Below, one piece after another: positions 1 to 8,076 of a stretch of 23,714 bases of DNA. This stretch comes from Alphaproteobacteria bacterium UBA2966. GTDB taxonomy: Bacteria > Pseudomonadota > Alphaproteobacteria > UBA2966. The notes under the pieces are model-generated. The model did no database searches, was not told the DNA's origin, and worked only from the letters and a program-made list of their open reading frames with translations. The stretch lies in contig DEBC01000052.1 in NCBI GenBank assembly GCA_002348365.1, positions 1 through 23,714 on the forward strand. Reading direction: 5' to 3'. Position 1 is the first letter of the stretch, and the number at the start of each line of letters is the position of its first letter. The position numbers were made by a program, and so were the translations under genes.

Positions 1-29
1 CCAACCCAGGGCGCTATTCTCGGAAAATC

Positions 30-1808
30 ATGACGGTCGACCAAATCACTGCATTCTCTGTCATTGGCGGCGCTCTGGTGTTGTTCGCCTGGGGGCGATG
101 GCGCTATGACCTGGTGGCCCTGGTCGCGCTGCTCGTCGTCGTGTCGGCAGGTTTGGTGCCTGCTCGAGACGCTTTTGCGGGTTTTGCACATCCGGCGGTC
201 GTCACCGTGGCGGCAGTTCTCGTTATTAGCCGGGCACTCCGCAACGCGGGAATAATCGACCTCGTAGTCAGTATTTTGTCCGCTTTGCCCGGCCGTGAAA
301 TGGGGCAACTCGTTGCCCAGTCGGGGACGGTGGGTGTGTTGTCCGCCTTCATGAACAATGTCGGCGCGATGGCGCTCATGCTGCCAGTCGCGCTTCGGAC
401 GGCCTATCGTGAGGGTTATCCGCCAGCGAAAATCCTGATGCCGCTGGCGTTCTCATCGTTACTCGGCGGACTGGTCACGCTGATCGGGACCCCCCCTAAC
501 GTCATAATCGCGACATTCCGTGCCGAGGCCATGGGGGAAGCCTTCCACATGTTCGACTTCGCGCCTGTTGGTCTGCCTATCGCCATCGTGGGTCTGGCCT
601 TTGTGACGCTGGTGGGGTGGCGTCTAATACCCACGGAACGCCGCGGCCGGCCGGATACCGACAGTCTCTTTCGAATCGATGGTTATGTGACGGAGGCCCG
701 GGTCCCGGAAGGATCGCCCGTCGTTGATGAGACAGTCCGCCAGGTTGAGGATAATAGTGACCATGCCGTCACCATCGCCGGGATCATAAGGGGAAAGCAG
801 CGCAGCTTGATCCCTTCCAATCGGGAACGTGCGCGCGTTGGGGATATATTCATCCTTGAGGGCGATCCAACCGATTTGAAGTCGTTTATCGACGATGTGG
901 GGTTGGATCTTGTGGGCCTCGACCACCCGGCTATCGAAGACCTGAAGTCGGACGATGTGGGAATTGTCGAAGCCGTCGTGACACCCGGATCCCGTTTGAT
1001 TGGCCGGACAGCGACCTCTTCCCGGTTGCGGGCGCGTTACGTCGTGAATTTGCTGGCAATTGCCCGCCATGGTCAGCCGATTCGTCGCCGCATAGTCGAT
1101 GTGTCTCTGAAGTCGGGCGACGTCCTGTTGTTGCAAGGGTTGACGGAGTCATTACCCGACGTCCTCCAGCGCCTGGGTTGCCTGCCGCTGGCAGAACGCA
1201 GCCTGCAAATCGCACGCCCCCGGAGACTCATTCTGGCCGCCGGAATGTTTGGCGCGGCCATTGCGTCGACCCTGGTCGGACTTCTGCCGGTCCACATCGC
1301 CTTCACAATCGCGGTCGCGGTGCTGGTGCTCACGAATGTGATTTCGTTGACTGAGATGTATGAGGCAATTGACTGGCCGATATTGGTCCTGCTGGGCGCG
1401 ATGATTCCGGTTGGTGCCGCGCTTGAGACAACGGGTGGCGCTGCATTGGTGGCACAATCACTTGTTACCTTGACGGGAGGGCTTGGCCCCATCTGGGCCC
1501 TGGCGATCCTGCTCGTCGGCACGATGTTCATCTCCGACGTGATCAACAACAACGCGACGGCGGTTTTGATGGCGCCAATTGCTCTTGGTGTGGCAAACGG
1601 TCTCGGCGTCAATCCCGATTCCTTCCTCATGGCCATTGCAGTGGGGGCTTCGTGCGCCTTCCTCACTCCGATCGGTCATCAGTCGAACACGTTGGTCATG
1701 GAGCCCGGTGGATATCGATTCGGCGACTATTGGCGAATGGGTTTGCCGCTCGAACTCATCATCGCCGCGGTCGGTGTGCCCATGATCCTGCTGATTTGGC
1801 CACTTTGA
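30..1808 (+). CDS. SLC13-family anion permease with central TrkA-C-like domains
   Basis: Predicted inner-membrane symporter of the SLC13/ArsB-NhaD superfamily (592 aa), a family that moves di/tricarboxylates, sulfate or similar anions with sodium or protons. The N-terminal half has several hydrophobic helices and the family motif MNNVGAMALMLP (about residues 108-119), followed by LIGTPPNVIIATF. Residues about 215-390 are hydrophilic and resemble two TrkA-C (RCK_C) domains, each with a pattern like GDIFILEGDPTDL or GDVLLLQGLTESL; these are typical of this subfamily and probably regulate transport. The C-terminal half repeats the transport motif as SDVINNNATAVLMAPIA and FLTPIGHQSNTLVM. The ATG start is preceded by GGAA. 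Substrate cannot be told from sequence; the neighbouring aromatic genes make an organic anion possible, but this is inference. The gene is intact. Confidence 0.9.
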   Translation: MTVDQITAFSVIGGALVLFAWGRWRYDLVALVALLVVVSAGLVPARDAFAGFAHPAVVTVAAVLVISRALRNAGIIDLVVSILSALPGREMGQLVAQSGTVGVLSAFMNNVGAMALMLPVALRTAYREGYPPAKILMPLAFSSLLGGLVTLIGTPPNVIIATFRAEAMGEAFHMFDFAPVGLPIAIVGLAFVTLVGWRLIPTERRGRPDTDSLFRIDGYVTEARVPEGSPVVDETVRQVEDNSDHAVTIAGIIRGKQRSLIPSNRERARVGDIFILEGDPTDLKSFIDDVGLDLVGLDHPAIEDLKSDDVGIVEAVVTPGSRLIGRTATSSRLRARYVVNLLAIARHGQPIRRRIVDVSLKSGDVLLLQGLTESLPDVLQRLGCLPLAERSLQIARPRRLILAAGMFGAAIASTLVGLLPVHIAFTIAVAVLVLTNVISLTEMYEAIDWPILVLLGAMIPVGAALETTGGAALVAQSLVTLTGGLGPIWALAILLVGTMFISDVINNNATAVLMAPIALGVANGLGVNPDSFLMAIAVGASCAFLTPIGHQSNTLVMEPGGYRFGDYWRMGLPLELIIAAVGVPMILLIWPL

Positions 1809-1868
1809 AGGTCAGGAGAGACGGTGGTATGCGCTTGATGAAATTCGCAGCGCTCTGTCGCATTTAGT

Positions 1869-1894
1869 TATGCTATGTCGTCGTTGGTAGCATA
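1869..1894. repeat. Short inverted repeat, possible hairpin or operator
   Basis: The arms TATGCTA (1869-1875) and TAGCATA (1888-1894) are perfect reverse complements separated by 12 nt. No T tract follows, so it is not a standard terminator. It could be a regulator site upstream of the BCCT remnant, or chance. Confidence 0.3.
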
Positions 1895-2115
1895 TTTAGT
1901 AGCCAGAATAGCCGATAGCGTACACTGACAGACGGGCGAGAAGTCTGCACACGAAAACAGGTAGGTACAACTGAGAAGGCTATTTGATGGCCAGTCTGGG
2001 TGTTTGCGTCGTCGCGAGCCCTGTGTCGTTCCGGCGCGGCCCTGTCCACTTCAACAATTCATATCAACTTCACCGCAAACGTTGGGCACGGCCTGCACTG
2101 CCGTGCCTGCGATGA

Positions 2116-2121
2116 GGAGGT
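2116..2121 (+). promoter_or_regulatory. Ribosome binding site of the BCCT remnant
   Basis: GGAGGT lies 8 nt before the GTG at 2130. This strong Shine-Dalgarno fixes the original start of the broken transporter gene, although the reading frame stops 14 codons later. Confidence 0.6.
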
Positions 2122-2129
2122 AAGACACC

Positions 2130-3565
2130 GTGTCGGACCAAAATTCAGAACATGTTGCCAAAGAAGGCATGTGAAAGGGGCTGCACCCTGCCATGGGCAT
2201 CGCGTCCAAGGGCATGGTCGCCGCGTTCGTCGTCTTCACGGCCCTGAACGTCGAATTCGCGAACGACATTTATTCGGCCATTCGAGGTTGAATCGAATCG
2301 GCGCTCAACTGGTACTACATCAGCGCCCTGGTGATCATGTTGTTCGTCTGCCTGTACTTGATGTTCAGCAAATTCGGGAACATCAAGCTGGGTGACGACG
2401 ACAGCAAACCGGAATTCAGCAACTTCTCCTGGTTTGCCATGCTGTTTTCGGCAGGTGTGGGTATCGGCCTGCTGTTCTTCGGCATTGCCGAGCCGATTTT
2501 CTATTTCGACAACTCCGCGCCGTGGGGCTATCCGAACAACCCGTTCGCCGACCAGGAAATGGTCAGTGAGATGAACGAGGAACGGGCCGTCCTGGCGATG
2601 CGCGTGACCTATTACCACTGGGGTTTCCACGCCTGGGCCGTCTACGTCATGGTCGGGCTCTGCCTGGGCTATTTCGGTTTCCGCAAGAAGCTGCCGCTCA
2701 CTCTGCGGTCTCCGGGGTCGGCAAGGGTATCCGCATCATTTCTGAGTGGAATATCTGGTTGAGCATTGTGTTGCTGGCTTTCTTCCTGTTTGGCGGGCCG
2801 GCCAAGTGGCTCATGGGTTTCTTCGTCACGACGGTCGGCGACTATCTATGGAACGCCATTACGATGGGATTCCAGACCTTCAATGGTGAGGGGGCTTCTG
2901 CATGGCAGGGCGGCTGGACCATCTTCTATTGGGGTTGGTGGATTTCGTGGGCGCCGTTCGTCGGCATGTTCATCGCCCGGATCAGCCGGGGACGCACGAT
3001 TCGAGAATTCATGGTTGGCGTCATGTTCGTACCGACCGCCCTTGCGTTCTTCTGGCTCTGTATTTTCGGCGGCAGCGCCATATATGCAGAACTTCAGGCC
3101 GCCAACGGTGTGGGCACGGCCGGAATCGCGCAACTGGTACGGGATTGGAACCTGCCCGCGGCGCTGTATGGCACAATCGATCAGGTCACCAGTCTCGCCT
3201 GGCTGAATTGGGCGATGACTGCGTTGGCGACATTCCTGCTGGCCACATGGCTCATCACCTCGTCGGACTCGGGGACGCTGGTTATCACCACTATGCTCAG
3301 CATGGGTGATGACAACCCGCCCCAGAAGTTCCGTATCGTGTGGGGATTGGGTGAAGGCCTGGTTGCTGCGGTCCTGCTGCTTGCGGGAGGTCTTGCGGCA
3401 TTGCAGACCGCGGCAATTGCGGCGGCGTTGCCGGTCAGTGTGATCCTGCTCCTCATGACCTATGGCATTGTGAAATCGCTCAACGAAGATTCGAGCGCGA
3501 TGCCGGTACCTGCGGAGGCCACTGCACCGGATGGCACGAGCCTGAGCGGTGATCTACGCGCCTGA
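2130..3565 (+). pseudogene. Broken BCCT-family (betaine/choline/carnitine) transporter
   Basis: Remnant of a sodium- or proton-coupled osmolyte transporter (BetT-like). From GTG 2130 one frame reads through TGA at 2172-2174 and TGA at 2289-2291; family-like sequence such as NVEFANDIYSAIRG continues on both sides. The second TGA sits where relatives have Trp in an xWIExxLNWYY motif. The frame continues through KLGDDDSKPEFSNFSWFAML and FRKKLPLTLRS to about 2707. It then jumps to another frame at VSGVGKGIRIISEWNIWLS (from 2708). Compared with intact BCCT proteins, roughly 70 residues between these two points are missing, including the Gly-rich segment that lines the substrate path. The rest (GMFIARISRGRTIREF, TSSDSGTLVITTMLSMG) runs intact to 3565. 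Two nonsense codons plus a frame-changing deletion make function very unlikely. Identity of the family is secure; the substrate is not. Confidence 0.88.
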
Positions 3566-3590
3566 CGACACTTGGTGCAAAACCATTAAC

Positions 3591-3624
3591 GGGGCGCCGG
3601 CCAGTCCGGCGCCCCTTATTTTTT
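3591..3624 (+). terminator. Rho-independent terminator after the BCCT remnant
   Basis: A perfect 10-bp stem, GGGGCGCCGG (3591-3600) and CCGGCGCCCC (3606-3615), has a 5-nt loop CCAGT and is followed by TTATTTTTT. It ends plus-strand transcription before the convergent boxB gene. Confidence 0.9.
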
Positions 3625-3772
3625 GAAGATGGTTAGGAACCAAGCGCCAATTCGAATGGCACCTGCGACTATGTGCGAAGTGTGCAAATTGAGACTTTCA
3701 ATATTGCCGAGAGTGCAGAGTGGGACAGTGTTCCGGCGTCAGTGATCTCTCTGTGAAACGATCGCTGATCGG

Positions 3773-5185
3773 TTACAGTTTGGTGTATTCGAACTCGATG
3801 GGCTGCCCGTTGATGCCGCGGGCGGGCGCCGCGATCCAGTTGGCCATGAGTCCAGGGGATGTCACCGGTTCCATCAGCGATCTGACATAGGCACGGTCTT
3901 GATCACTTGGCAGCCAATCGTCAACGCGACGATCCCATTCGTCTTGCGTTACCACCTCGCCGGCAGGCGATATGCGAAGGCCCGAGAACAAACCGATGGC
4001 GCGGTGGAAGGCACGGTGGGGCAGGGCAAACGTGAAGTCGATGTCGTGCTGCGCAATCACCTTGTTCCAGCGGTCGAGACCGCGCTGGCAATCCGCGATG
4101 TATGCGTCACGCAGTCGCTCGTTCAAAGAAGTCAGGGCAGGTGCGTCTGTCTCAGTGAAGGCATTCTGCGCCGGCTCGATCACGCGATATGTGCCGTCCG
4201 AGAGCACATGATCGTCGTCAATCTGGATCTCCCGAAACCGGCCCTTGAGGCCGGAGGTGAAGTAGTTTGCGGCATTGGTCGACAGCTCGCCGCCGAAAAG
4301 ATCCAGTGACACGGAAAAATGGAAGTTGATGTATTTCTGGAGGATGGCCAGATCAATCCCGCCGTGGGGCCGCAGATCATCCGTGTCGTGCTCGTTCATC
4401 AATTCGCAGCTTCGCTGTGCAACCCGTCCCACGCCCGTCTCCCCGACGAACATGTGATGGGCTTCTTCCGTAAGCATAAATCTGCAGGTTCGTGACAAGG
4501 GGTCGAAACCCGACTCGGCCAAGGAGGCCAGTTGGAAGCGCCCATCACGGTCAGTGAAATAGGTGAACATGTAGAACGAGAGCCAATCGGGTGTCGCTTC
4601 GTTGAAGGCGCCCAATATCCGAGGCTTGTCCGCGTCGCCGGAGCGACGCATCAGCAGGGCCTCTGCTTCCTCGCGCCCATCGCGACCGAAGTGTGCATCG
4701 AGGAGGTAGACCATGGCCCAGAGATGCCGGCCCTCTTCCACGTTGACCTGGAAAAGGTTACGGAGATCATAAAGCGACGGTGACGTTCGCCCGAGTTGGC
4801 GTTGTTGCTCGACAGATGCGGGTTCGGTATCGCCTTGTGTCACGATGATTCGGCGCAACATGCCGCGATATTCGCCCGGCACCTCTTGCCAAGCTGGATC
4901 GCCCATATGCTGGCCGAAATTGACCGCGCGATCCGCCTCTGGTTCTGCCAGGAAGATGCCCCAGCGGTACTCGGGCATCTTCACGAAATCGAAGTGCGCC
5001 CATCCGTCAGAGTCCACACTGACTGCCGTTCGGAGATAGATTTCATTCGCCTGGAACCCTTCCGGTCCCATCTCCATCCACCAATCCTGGAATTTGGGTT
5101 GCCAACTCTCCAGCGCGCGCTGCAGGCGCCGGTTATCGGCGAGGTTGACGTTGTTGGGGATACGTTCTGCGTAATCGATTGCCAT
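3773..5185 (-). CDS. boxB: Benzoyl-CoA 2,3-epoxidase, oxygenase subunit BoxB
   Basis: Diiron oxygenase that adds one atom of O2 to benzoyl-CoA, giving the 2,3-epoxide in the aerobic CoA-dependent benzoate (box) pathway; cytosolic. The 470-residue product has the normal BoxB length and an N-terminus typical of the family (MAIDYAERIPNNVNL). Metal-ligand helices are visible: VEEGRHLWAM near residues 149-158 and TEEAHHMFVGETGVG near 239-253. I chose ATG 5185, which comes 2 nt after the boxC TGA (5190-5188); a TTG two codons upstream overlaps the boxC stop and is less likely. The tight spacing and weak Shine-Dalgarno suggest translational coupling to boxC. The electron donor BoxA, usually encoded beside BoxB, is absent here. 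Confidence 0.96.
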   Translation of the reverse strand: MAIDYAERIPNNVNLADNRRLQRALESWQPKFQDWWMEMGPEGFQANEIYLRTAVSVDSDGWAHFDFVKMPEYRWGIFLAEPEADRAVNFGQHMGDPAWQEVPGEYRGMLRRIIVTQGDTEPASVEQQRQLGRTSPSLYDLRNLFQVNVEEGRHLWAMVYLLDAHFGRDGREEAEALLMRRSGDADKPRILGAFNEATPDWLSFYMFTYFTDRDGRFQLASLAESGFDPLSRTCRFMLTEEAHHMFVGETGVGRVAQRSCELMNEHDTDDLRPHGGIDLAILQKYINFHFSVSLDLFGGELSTNAANYFTSGLKGRFREIQIDDDHVLSDGTYRVIEPAQNAFTETDAPALTSLNERLRDAYIADCQRGLDRWNKVIAQHDIDFTFALPHRAFHRAIGLFSGLRISPAGEVVTQDEWDRRVDDWLPSDQDRAYVRSLMEPVTSPGLMANWIAAPARGINGQPIEFEYTKL

Positions 5186-5187
5186 GT

Positions 5188-6837
5188 TCAAGCCCGTGTC
5201 TTGTCAAAGCTGGGTCGTTGTCCACTGCCGTAGCGCTTGAGAGCGCCAACCTCGCCCGTTGCATTGGGGCGCTGAAATATCCAGTTCTGCCATGCAGAAA
5301 GACGGGCAAATATTTTCGTTTCAAGCGTCTCGGGTCCGGCAAAGCGGAGGTTTGCCTCCATAGCCGTTAATGCATCGGGGGAGAAACTCGCCCGTTCCTC
5401 GATGGCGATCCGAATTTCGTCTTCCCAATCGATATCATCCGGTGTGAAGGTTACCAGACCCAACGCCTCTGCTGCGTCAGCATCGAGATCTTTGCCCACG
5501 GCTTGACGATGCTCTTCGACGTTCTCCGGCGACTCAATGAACCGGCTTTCCAGACGGTTGCAGCCATTGCCCATCGGGTAAGCGCCGAAATTCATATCTG
5601 TCAGCCGAATGATGGCTGGCGGCCGGTTATCCCCCTCAAATGTCCCTTCGAGCATGTAGGTGCGATCCGAGGCCAGGCACAGCTCGAGCAACGTTCCGAC
5701 GAAGCAGCTTCCGGGTTCGACGAGCGAAACAAGGGAGCGGGCAGAGACATCCAATCTCTTGAGGACCCGCTTGAGATATCCTGTCGTCTCCTGCACAAAC
5801 CAACTGTCCGCGTGATTGGCAAGAAACGCGTCCGCCGCGGAGACCCGATCAGGATCGCCGTCGGACCGGAAGGTCCAGGTGCCGATCTCTGGCTCGTTAA
5901 ACCGAAGATGCAGGATGGCGTCGTCGAGTTCGCGAGCGAGCGCGAGGGGCCAGAACCCGGTTCCGCTCTCCTGTGTCGCTGAAACGCTTTCAGGCACGTC
6001 AGCGGCCGGCCCGCGAAGGTTGAAGCCGGCCACGCCCAGGCTTCGATCAATTTGCACTGAGAGGGACTTATACTCGAGACGGTTTTCGGTGACTTCCCGG
6101 GCCAGATCGGACAACACCACACCATCATCTTCTGACGCTCTTCGTGAACCCTTCTCAGCCATAGATGAGATTTCGGCAAGTCGTTCTGCGAGCCGGGATG
6201 CAGGGACAACTTCGTCGACCAATCCCCATTCGGCGGCGCGTTCGCCCCGAATTCCTTCCTCAAGTGTGCAGAACACATCGGCCCTGTCACGGCGCACATG
6301 ACGCTTGTCGACGAGCCGCGTCAAACCACCGGTTCCAGGCAAGACGGCCAGCAAGGGCAGTTCCGGAAGGGATACAGAGGTGCTGCCGTCGTCGAGCATT
6401 ATGATTCGGTCTGCTGCGAGTGCCAGCTCGTAGCCGCCGCCGGCGCAACTACCTTCGATCACCGCGATATAAAGCTGACCGGACCGATCTGTAGCATCTT
6501 CGATGGACAAACGTGTCTCGTTGGTGAATTTGCAGAAATTCACTTTGTCGGCATGTGAGGCCTGCGCCAGCATTCGAATATTGGCGCCGGCCGAAAACAC
6601 GCGGTCATGTGCGGAGCGGAGCAGCACGGTGTTGACTTCGGGATGCTCGAATCGCAACCGTTGCACGGCATCGTAGAGCTCAATATCGACTCCGAGATCG
6701 TAGGAATTAAGCTTGAGTTCGTATCCCGACTCCAGGCCTGCGGATTCCTCGACGTCCAGAAAGAGACTCGCCACCGGGCCATCGATGTCGAGGCGCCAGT
6801 GGTTGTATCGGGAGGGATGTGTTCTAAAGTCGATCAT
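5188..6837 (-). CDS. boxC: Benzoyl-CoA-dihydrodiol lyase BoxC (2,3-epoxybenzoyl-CoA dihydrolase)
   Basis: Crotonase-superfamily enzyme that hydrolyses and opens the ring of 2,3-epoxybenzoyl-CoA, releasing formate and 3,4-dehydroadipyl-CoA semialdehyde. The protein is about 549 residues, the family's length. Conserved stretches include KLNSYDLGVDIELYDA, VNFCKFTNETR, GSCAGGGYELALAADRI, LPLLAVLPGTGGLTRL, HVRRDRADVFCTLEEGIRGE and, near the C-terminus, LEPGSCF-like and WQNWIFQRPNATGEVGALK segments, matching the double-crotonase layout of BoxC. ATG 6837 is preferred (MIDFRTHPSRYNHW aligns with known BoxC starts); an in-frame TTG at 6852 would add five residues. The ATG overlaps by one base (TGATG) the stop of the frameshifted gene upstream. 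It forms an operon with boxB. Confidence 0.95.
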   Translation of the reverse strand: MIDFRTHPSRYNHWRLDIDGPVASLFLDVEESAGLESGYELKLNSYDLGVDIELYDAVQRLRFEHPEVNTVLLRSAHDRVFSAGANIRMLAQASHADKVNFCKFTNETRLSIEDATDRSGQLYIAVIEGSCAGGGYELALAADRIIMLDDGSTSVSLPELPLLAVLPGTGGLTRLVDKRHVRRDRADVFCTLEEGIRGERAAEWGLVDEVVPASRLAERLAEISSMAEKGSRRASEDDGVVLSDLAREVTENRLEYKSLSVQIDRSLGVAGFNLRGPAADVPESVSATQESGTGFWPLALARELDDAILHLRFNEPEIGTWTFRSDGDPDRVSAADAFLANHADSWFVQETTGYLKRVLKRLDVSARSLVSLVEPGSCFVGTLLELCLASDRTYMLEGTFEGDNRPPAIIRLTDMNFGAYPMGNGCNRLESRFIESPENVEEHRQAVGKDLDADAAEALGLVTFTPDDIDWEDEIRIAIEERASFSPDALTAMEANLRFAGPETLETKIFARLSAWQNWIFQRPNATGEVGALKRYGSGQRPSFDKTRA

Positions 6838-7536
6838 CACTGCATTTCCCAATCCAGGCTCACTCTAGCGCCCGAGGGTGCAGGTGTCTGTCGGGAACTT
6901 CCCCATATCGGCGGATGAGCATTCATCCTCGAAATATGGGTGGGTGCGCGCTGGACAAGAAAGAAAACGGGTTGTGGTGACGCATCCGTGATCACGATTT
7001 CGAAAGTGACCGTTTCCCCAGGCTCGACCACACCATCGCTAAACCGGAGATAGTCAAAAGACTCCATGATCGGCCGAACCTGCGCAAATCGATCGGCATT
7101 GACAGGTAAAGTCCATTGTCTTCATTTGATCGAAGGATAAGCCGTCGAAATAGTCACTGGGCGTGTCGAATTGTTCGCACAGTTCCAGGTCGAACTCCTG
7201 CCATCGCTTGCGCGTAGCGTTGGTCACGGTCTTTCTCATGACCAGTCCCACCGGACGCATGACACCAGACGCCGAGCCAAAAAGGCTATTGAGGCCGCGT
7301 ATGACCAACACGGCACTGCCCGGTCCGGTGTATTCCTCGATGATTTCGAATGGATCGTCGCGCGTTCCTGAACCTGATGCTGACAAAAGGCTTAGTCCAC
7401 CAAACTCATCGCTGAATTCCACCCCATGTGTGACGATCGACTCGGCGCGACAAGGCGCGCCAAAGCTCGCTATCAGCAGTAGGGCGAACAGAATGCTTCC
7501 CGGAGAGATTCGCGCGGGGCGATCAATGATCGTCAT
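6837..7536 (-). pseudogene. Frameshifted secreted protein of unknown function
   Basis: ATG 7536 opens a protein with a good Sec signal peptide: a charged start, the hydrophobic core SILFALLLIASFGAP, and a likely cleavage after CRA. The mature part contains GVEFSDEFGGLSLLSASG, GTRDDPFEIIEEYTG and SAVLVIRGL, a pattern I recall from uncharacterised small secreted alphaproteobacterial proteins. The frame ends just after TMDFTCQ, at a stop near 7054. Sequence that reads as its natural continuation (DRFAQVRPIMESFDYLRFSD, then VVEPGETVTFEIVITD and FFLVQRAP) lies in another frame starting near 7094, so an indel sits at about 7095-7098. The second frame ends at TGA 6837-6839, touching the boxC start. 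It may be a real pseudogene or a sequencing error. The function is unknown. Confidence 0.65.
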
Positions 7537-7685
7537 CAACCGATTTTCGGGTGCAAGTCGACAAATCACAACTACAACGCACTTCACATGTGGATCAGAT
7601 GAGCTGCCTTTGGCAGCCAATCTCGGTTGGTCTACTATTCGCTGTCGGTGAGCCGCCCTCTAGGGGCCTGGGCAATGTGTGAATT

Positions 7686-7691
7686 GAGGTG
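7686..7691 (+). promoter_or_regulatory. Ribosome binding site of the Rap1a/Tai-like gene
   Basis: GAGGTG is 5 nt before ATG 7697. It supports 7697 as the true start and shows that the reading frame downstream of the amber codon originally began here. Confidence 0.5.
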
Positions 7692-7696
7692 TGGTA

Positions 7697-8044
7697 ATGC
7701 GCTATTTCGTGATCGTACTGCTGCCGCTGCAGGCTGAAGCACAAATCAAGGTCAAAGTGCCGTTCTACGAAACTGGCAAGTCTCTGCTCGCCCTGTGCAC
7801 AGGCAAGGCCTGGCAGAGATAGGTGTGCGCCTACTACATTACTAGCGTACACGACCAAGCCATGGTGCGCCTTTTTGGCCAGAAGAACACCAACACTTTT
7901 TGCTTTGTTGAAAAGCTTGAGCCCAAAGAGATGCGTGAGCTCGTTGTCGACTACCTGAAGCGTCGCAAGGACAAGCACAGGTTACCGGCCAATCTTGTCG
8001 TCAATGCGGCATTCCAAGACGTCTATCCTTGCAAGGAAGGGTGA
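7697..8044 (+). pseudogene. Rap1a/Tai-like small secreted protein interrupted by TAG
   Basis: ATG 7697 begins a short signal-peptide-like segment (MRYFVIVLLPLQAEA) and reads to TAG at 7820-7822. The same frame continues without a gap to TGA 8042-8044. The two parts together look like the Rap1a/Tai family (type VI secretion immunity-like domain): ETGKSLLALCTGKAWQR, stop, VCAYYITSVHDQ, FCFVEKLEPKEMRELVVDYL, HRLPANLVVNAAFQDVYPC. The Cys residues, the G-x-x-LL-x-x-C start and the xLPAxxLVxxAxxxxYPC end fit the family. Only one base separates this gene from an intact 115-residue protein. The downstream part alone (GTG 7823) would lack a signal peptide. Benzoate-CoA ligase starts 32 nt later in the same direction. 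The family call is from memory of the pattern. Confidence 0.7.
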
Positions 8045-8076
8045 ACGGTAGCTTAGGCGCCGGGCGGGGGAACGCG

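Larger units (their letters stand above)
1809..2129. other. 321-bp intergenic region
   Basis: No convincing coding region lies between the permease stop and the BCCT remnant. It holds a short A+T-rich inverted repeat at 1869-1894 and, at its right end, a strong ribosome binding site for the BCCT remnant. No clear terminator follows the permease gene. Confidence 0.6.

Noticed and set aside
2172..2291. TGA read as Trp or selenocysteine in the BCCT gene
   Set aside because: TGA is the normal stop of several intact genes here (for example at 1806, 15731 and 21963), Trp is written TGG elsewhere, and the same gene also carries a frame-changing deletion. Plain decay is simpler.
6607..6918. Long plus-strand open frames opposite boxC and boxB (for example 3899-4309, 4796-5233, 6607-6918)
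   Set aside because: They are antisense to strongly conserved enzymes, lack ribosome sites and have no protein-like pattern; GC-rich codon use alone produces them.
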